9,990 nt of DNA from Bifidobacterium sp. UBA6881 (GTDB taxonomy: Bacteria > Actinomycetota > Actinomycetes > Actinomycetales > Bifidobacteriaceae): the NCBI GenBank assembly GCA_002451435.1, contig DKCF01000053.1, positions 1 to 9,990 of the forward strand, given 5' to 3'. The notes beneath the pieces are model-generated. The model saw only the letters and a program-made list of their open reading frames with translations, had not been told where the DNA came from and did no database searches. The position numbers and the translations under genes are program-made. Positions 7,538 to 9,990 of the stretch are shown here, piece after piece (the first letter of the stretch is position 1; each line of letters starts with the position of its first letter).

Positions 7538-8785
7538 TTACTGAGCGTTCTCAATATCCTTGTTGGCCTTGTCGACCTGGGTGGTCAGCACATCCTTCTC
7601 AGTGGTCTGACCAAGAATGTAGGCGTTGATCTGGTTGTACAGATCGAAGGTCGGGGTGGAAGCGACGGTGGTGTAGCCGAACTTGCCTTCCTCGGCGGCC
7701 TTCTCAAAGGCTTCCCAGTTGCTCGGGCCGTTCTTGCCCTGAACCTTCCAGTCACCCTTGGCGCCGATGGACTTGAGGGCGGAGATGTTGGCGTTCGCCT
7801 TCTCCAGCGCGACCTGTCCGTCTTCGCTCATCATCCACTTGATGAACTTCTTGGCCTGATCCTTGTGCTTGGAATTGGCGTTGATGGCGAAGAAGGAGGT
7901 GTGCAGGGAGTTGTAGTCCTGGCCGTTAGGAGCGGCCGGCATGGTGGCGATGTCCCAGTTGAAGTCGGCGTCCTTGTAGGTGGTGGAAATCAGCCAGCTG
8001 CCACCAAGGGTCATTGCGGCCTGTCCTGCGGCGAACAGATCGGAGACCTTGGAGCCGGAAGACGGAGCCGGCTGGGCCTTGAGCTCGTTGGTCAGCTTGT
8101 TCTGGTACTCAAGAGCGGCCTTCAGACCCTTGCCCAGGGAGAGCTTGCCGTTGTTGACGACCTTGTCGCCACCCTGGCCTGCCAAGGAGTACCACACGCC
8201 GTTGAAGGTCGGAGCGTCGGAGCCCCACTGGCTGCCGTCGGACTTGGTGAGCTTGGCCGCGGCGTTCGCGTAGTCGTCCCAAGTCCAGTCGTCGGTCGGG
8301 TAGTCGAGGCCGGCCGCGTCGAACATGTCCTTGTTGTAGTACATGAGCTCGGTAGCCATGCCCTGCGGGAAGCCGTAGGTGCCGCCGGTCTGCTTGGCGA
8401 TGTCGGCCACTGCCGGCTGGAAGTCGCTTTCGTCAATGCCGAACTCGCTCGGGTCGAGCTTCTCGATGACGCCCGCCTTGGCGTAACGGACGTAATCGGC
8501 TTCCTGCAGCAGCATCACGTCAGGGGCGTTGCCGCCGGTGACCATCTGCTGGATCTTGTTGTTGTAGGAGTCTCCAGGAACCTTGAGTTCCTTGAACTTG
8601 AAGTTGGGGTTGGCCTTCTTGAACTCCTTCAGGACCGGGAAGGTGTCCCAGTAGGAGAAGGTGATCTCGCCGTCATCGCTTGAGGAGCTGTTCGAGGAAC
8701 CGCAGGCAGCGGTGCCCACCAGTGTTGCAGCGGCTGCAACACCAGCGATCAAGCGAAGAACATTGCGCTTCATGTTGATGTTCAT
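7538..8785 (-). CDS. Sugar-binding lipoprotein of a CUT1 ABC transporter
   Basis: This 415-residue extracellular solute-binding protein (SBP_bac_1 type) captures the oligosaccharide at the membrane surface and delivers it to the two permeases downstream. The N-terminus has basic residues (K6, R7, R11), a hydrophobic stretch, and a lipobox ending TAAC with the lipid-bearing cysteine at C28, then a Ser-rich linker. Family signatures include FSYWDTFPVLKEF (43-55), GNAPDVMLLQEADY (85-98), a central FPQGMATELMYYNKDMF segment, and the C-terminal SEDGQ region. The start at 8785 is preferred over the in-frame ATG at residue 5 because AAAGGA lies about 8 bases upstream. It is the first gene of the minus-strand operon, directly across from the repressor gene. 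The ligand cannot be read from sequence; an arabinose-containing disaccharide or short oligosaccharide is inferred from the neighbouring enzymes. Confidence 0.93.
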   Translation of the reverse strand: MNINMKRNVLRLIAGVAAAATLVGTAACGSSNSSSSDDGEITFSYWDTFPVLKEFKKANPNFKFKELKVPGDSYNNKIQQMVTGGNAPDVMLLQEADYVRYAKAGVIEKLDPSEFGIDESDFQPAVADIAKQTGGTYGFPQGMATELMYYNKDMFDAAGLDYPTDDWTWDDYANAAAKLTKSDGSQWGSDAPTFNGVWYSLAGQGGDKVVNNGKLSLGKGLKAALEYQNKLTNELKAQPAPSSGSKVSDLFAAGQAAMTLGGSWLISTTYKDADFNWDIATMPAAPNGQDYNSLHTSFFAINANSKHKDQAKKFIKWMMSEDGQVALEKANANISALKSIGAKGDWKVQGKNGPSNWEAFEKAAEEGKFGYTTVASTPTFDLYNQINAYILGQTTEKDVLTTQVDKANKDIENAQ

Positions 8786-8865
8786 AGTGTTTCCTTTCTT
8801 CCAGCACCACGCTCGACTTCGAATGACTCAGCTTTGAGATCGTGGTTTAAGCTGTTACCTCAACA

Positions 8866-8894
8866 ATAAAACGAACATGCTGGAATGTGCGCAA
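8866..8894 (-). promoter_or_regulatory. Possible promoter of the transport operon
   Basis: On the minus strand TTGCGC (8894-8889) is followed after 17 bases by TTTTAT (8871-8866), about 80 bases before the binding-protein start. Both hexamers are weak (3/6 and 4/6 matches to the sigma-70 consensus), so this is tentative. The operator palindrome lies 12 bases upstream of the -35 candidate. Confidence 0.3.
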
Positions 8895-8895
8895 T

Positions 8896-8924
8896 TTGCA
8901 CGATGCGGAAACGTTTCCTAGAAT
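8896..8924 (+). promoter_or_regulatory. Promoter of the LacI gene, probably giving a leaderless mRNA
   Basis: TTGCAC (8896-8901) and TAGAAT (8919-8924) are separated by exactly 17 bases. The ATG at 8931 is the seventh base after the -10 box, where transcription would start. No ribosome binding site precedes the ATG, which fits a leaderless transcript, a common arrangement in actinobacteria. The operator fills the spacer between the two hexamers. Confidence 0.55.
8907..8918. promoter_or_regulatory. LacI-family operator
   Basis: GGAAACGTTTCC is a perfect 12-base palindrome with the central CG step typical of LacI/GalR-family operators. It lies in the intergenic region shared by the regulator and the transport operon, between the -35 and -10 boxes of the regulator gene, so binding would block the regulator's own promoter. 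It is the only copy I found in the intergenic regions of the window. Binding by the neighbouring repressor is inferred from position and motif class. Confidence 0.75.
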
Positions 8925-8930
8925 TGCGGT

Positions 8931-9932
8931 ATGGCTAATCGTGTGACTCTGGACGATATTGCCGTTGCCGCTCATGTTTCGAAATCGGCGGTTTCGAAGG
9001 CGCTGAACGATACCGGGCAGCTTGCGGCGCATACACGGCGGGTTATCTTGAAAACCGCCAAGGACCTTGGCTACCGCAAGCCGGTCAGCATGTCGGCGAT
9101 GCATCGGCATACGGGACTTATCGGCTTGGTCTCCGCTGACCTCGAGGGAAGATTCGCTACGCCTGCGTTGACTGGCGCGGAGAACACATTGGGTACTACG
9201 AATCATGCCGTGTTGCTCACCAATTCGCGGGGTGATCCGAAGCTGGAGCGTGCGCATATCGATCAGTTGGCCGCACGTGGTGTCGATGGCTTACTGGTGT
9301 TGGGCGGCGAGACGGATGTCCGTCCGCCGATCAAGCCCAATACCGCATTGGGCATTCCCATTGTCTACGTCTATGCTCCGTCGTCCAATCCCGAGGATTG
9401 TTCGGTGACCTGCGATAACGTCAGCGCGGGACGAATGGCCATCGAGCATCTGCTCGGTCATGGTCGTCGCTACATCGCTATCATTTCCGGACCAGAACAT
9501 TATCAGGCCACCAAAGACCGCCTCGCCGGAGCCCGGCAAGCGGTGGAGCACGCCGGCATACGTCTTGCGGCACCGACCCGATATGGTAGCTGGCGCGAGG
9601 ATTGGGGACGCACCGCGACCCGGTTGCTGTTGGAAAGCGACGTGCACATCGACGGTATATATTGTCTGAACGATATGCTCGCGCGAGGTGCCATCGAAAC
9701 CCTGCATGATTGGGACTTGCGCGTGCCCGAGGACGTCGAGGTCATCGGGCACGACAATTGGGCGGTCACCGCCACCGAATGCCGGGTGCCGATCACGTCG
9801 TTCGACAACAATCTGCAGGAAATCGGCCGTCGCGCGGCGCGTCAGCTGCTTGACGCCATCAAAGGGCGTCCGCATCGCGGCACGACGTATATCGGCTGTT
9901 CGCTGATCGTGCGCAAATCCACATCCGCATAG
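8931..9932 (+). CDS. LacI-family transcriptional repressor of the locus
   Basis: This 333-residue protein has the LacI/GalR layout. Residues 4-26 are the helix-turn-helix (VTLDDIAVAAHVSKSAVSKALN), followed by a linker ending at GYRKP. A periplasmic-binding-protein-like sensor domain runs from about residue 61 (TGLIGLVSAD) and includes GVDGLLVLG (118-126), the GHGRRYIAIISGP segment (176-188), IYCLNDMLARGAI and VIGHDN. Length and end are normal. It is divergent from the transport operon and flanks a perfect CG-centred operator, so it probably represses both its own gene and the operon until an imported sugar binds. The sugar is unknown. The recognition helix and hinge depart slightly from the usual family consensus (A20 for Thr, K23 for Arg, M57 where Leu is usual). 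The ATG has no ribosome binding site; the protein start is nevertheless standard for the family. Confidence 0.92.
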   Translation: MANRVTLDDIAVAAHVSKSAVSKALNDTGQLAAHTRRVILKTAKDLGYRKPVSMSAMHRHTGLIGLVSADLEGRFATPALTGAENTLGTTNHAVLLTNSRGDPKLERAHIDQLAARGVDGLLVLGGETDVRPPIKPNTALGIPIVYVYAPSSNPEDCSVTCDNVSAGRMAIEHLLGHGRRYIAIISGPEHYQATKDRLAGARQAVEHAGIRLAAPTRYGSWREDWGRTATRLLLESDVHIDGIYCLNDMLARGAIETLHDWDLRVPEDVEVIGHDNWAVTATECRVPITSFDNNLQEIGRRAARQLLDAIKGRPHRGTTYIGCSLIVRKSTSA

Positions 9933-9990
9933 AAGTCCGGATGATTTGCATAGGAAGGCGTGGGGCCGGCCGCATAGGAAAACCGCCTGC
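9933..9990. other. Short region after the regulator, no gene recognised
   Basis: The remaining 58 bases hold no recognisable gene or clear terminator. GCATAGGAA occurs twice (9948-9956, 9972-9980), which may be chance. Confidence 0.4.

Noticed and set aside
7511..8683. A 390-residue open frame on the plus strand, antisense to the binding-protein gene
   Set aside because: The minus-strand frame has a lipobox and solute-binding-protein motifs; the antisense frame is a Gly/Val/Leu-rich shadow.
8847..9257. A 136-residue minus-strand frame crossing the divergent promoter region
   Set aside because: It overlaps the start of the LacI gene and the operator, and has no recognisable domain.
1..9990. 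Mobile element, CRISPR or defence system
   Set aside because: No transposase, integrase, terminal repeats, spacer array or defence-type domains were seen; the gene order is a normal sugar-utilisation operon.

Overview
The window looks like a carbohydrate-utilisation locus from a Bifidobacterium-type actinobacterium, but I cannot name the species. The indications are the high G+C content, a CUT1 sugar ABC transporter with no ATPase gene of its own, a divergent LacI-type regulator, a large multidomain secreted glycoside hydrolase, and a GH127 enzyme closely resembling B. longum HypBA1 as I remember that sequence. No tRNA, rRNA, CRISPR array or mobile element was recognised.

Layout, right to left. 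A LacI-family repressor (8931-9932, +) is transcribed away from the rest. The 145-base divergent region (8786-8930) carries a perfect operator-like palindrome, GGAAACGTTTCC. The minus-strand genes follow in order: a lipoprotein sugar-binding protein (8785-7538), a MalF-like permease (7397-6492), a MalG-like permease (6477-5635), a cytoplasmic GH127 beta-L-arabinofuranosidase-type enzyme (5589-3607), and a secreted GH39-type multidomain glycosidase (3372 to the left edge, C-terminus outside the window). Strong hairpins lie in the gap after the binding-protein gene and in the gap after the GH127 gene. In both, the stem is continuous only in the minus-strand RNA.

The likely logic is cut, import, cut. 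The secreted GH39 enzyme releases a short arabinose-containing oligosaccharide, probably a disaccharide, from a plant polymer such as an arabinogalactan protein or arabinan side chain. The binding protein and two permeases import it, powered by an ATPase encoded elsewhere. The cytoplasmic GH127 enzyme, with an intact Glu/Cys3 zinc-thiolate active site, splits it, and the LacI protein senses the sugar. The functional families are well supported. The exact substrate is inference, and it is the most interesting open question: known bifidobacterial disaccharide-releasing GH39 enzymes give products ending in galactose or arabinopyranose, whereas pairing with GH127 suggests a product ending in beta-L-arabinofuranose.
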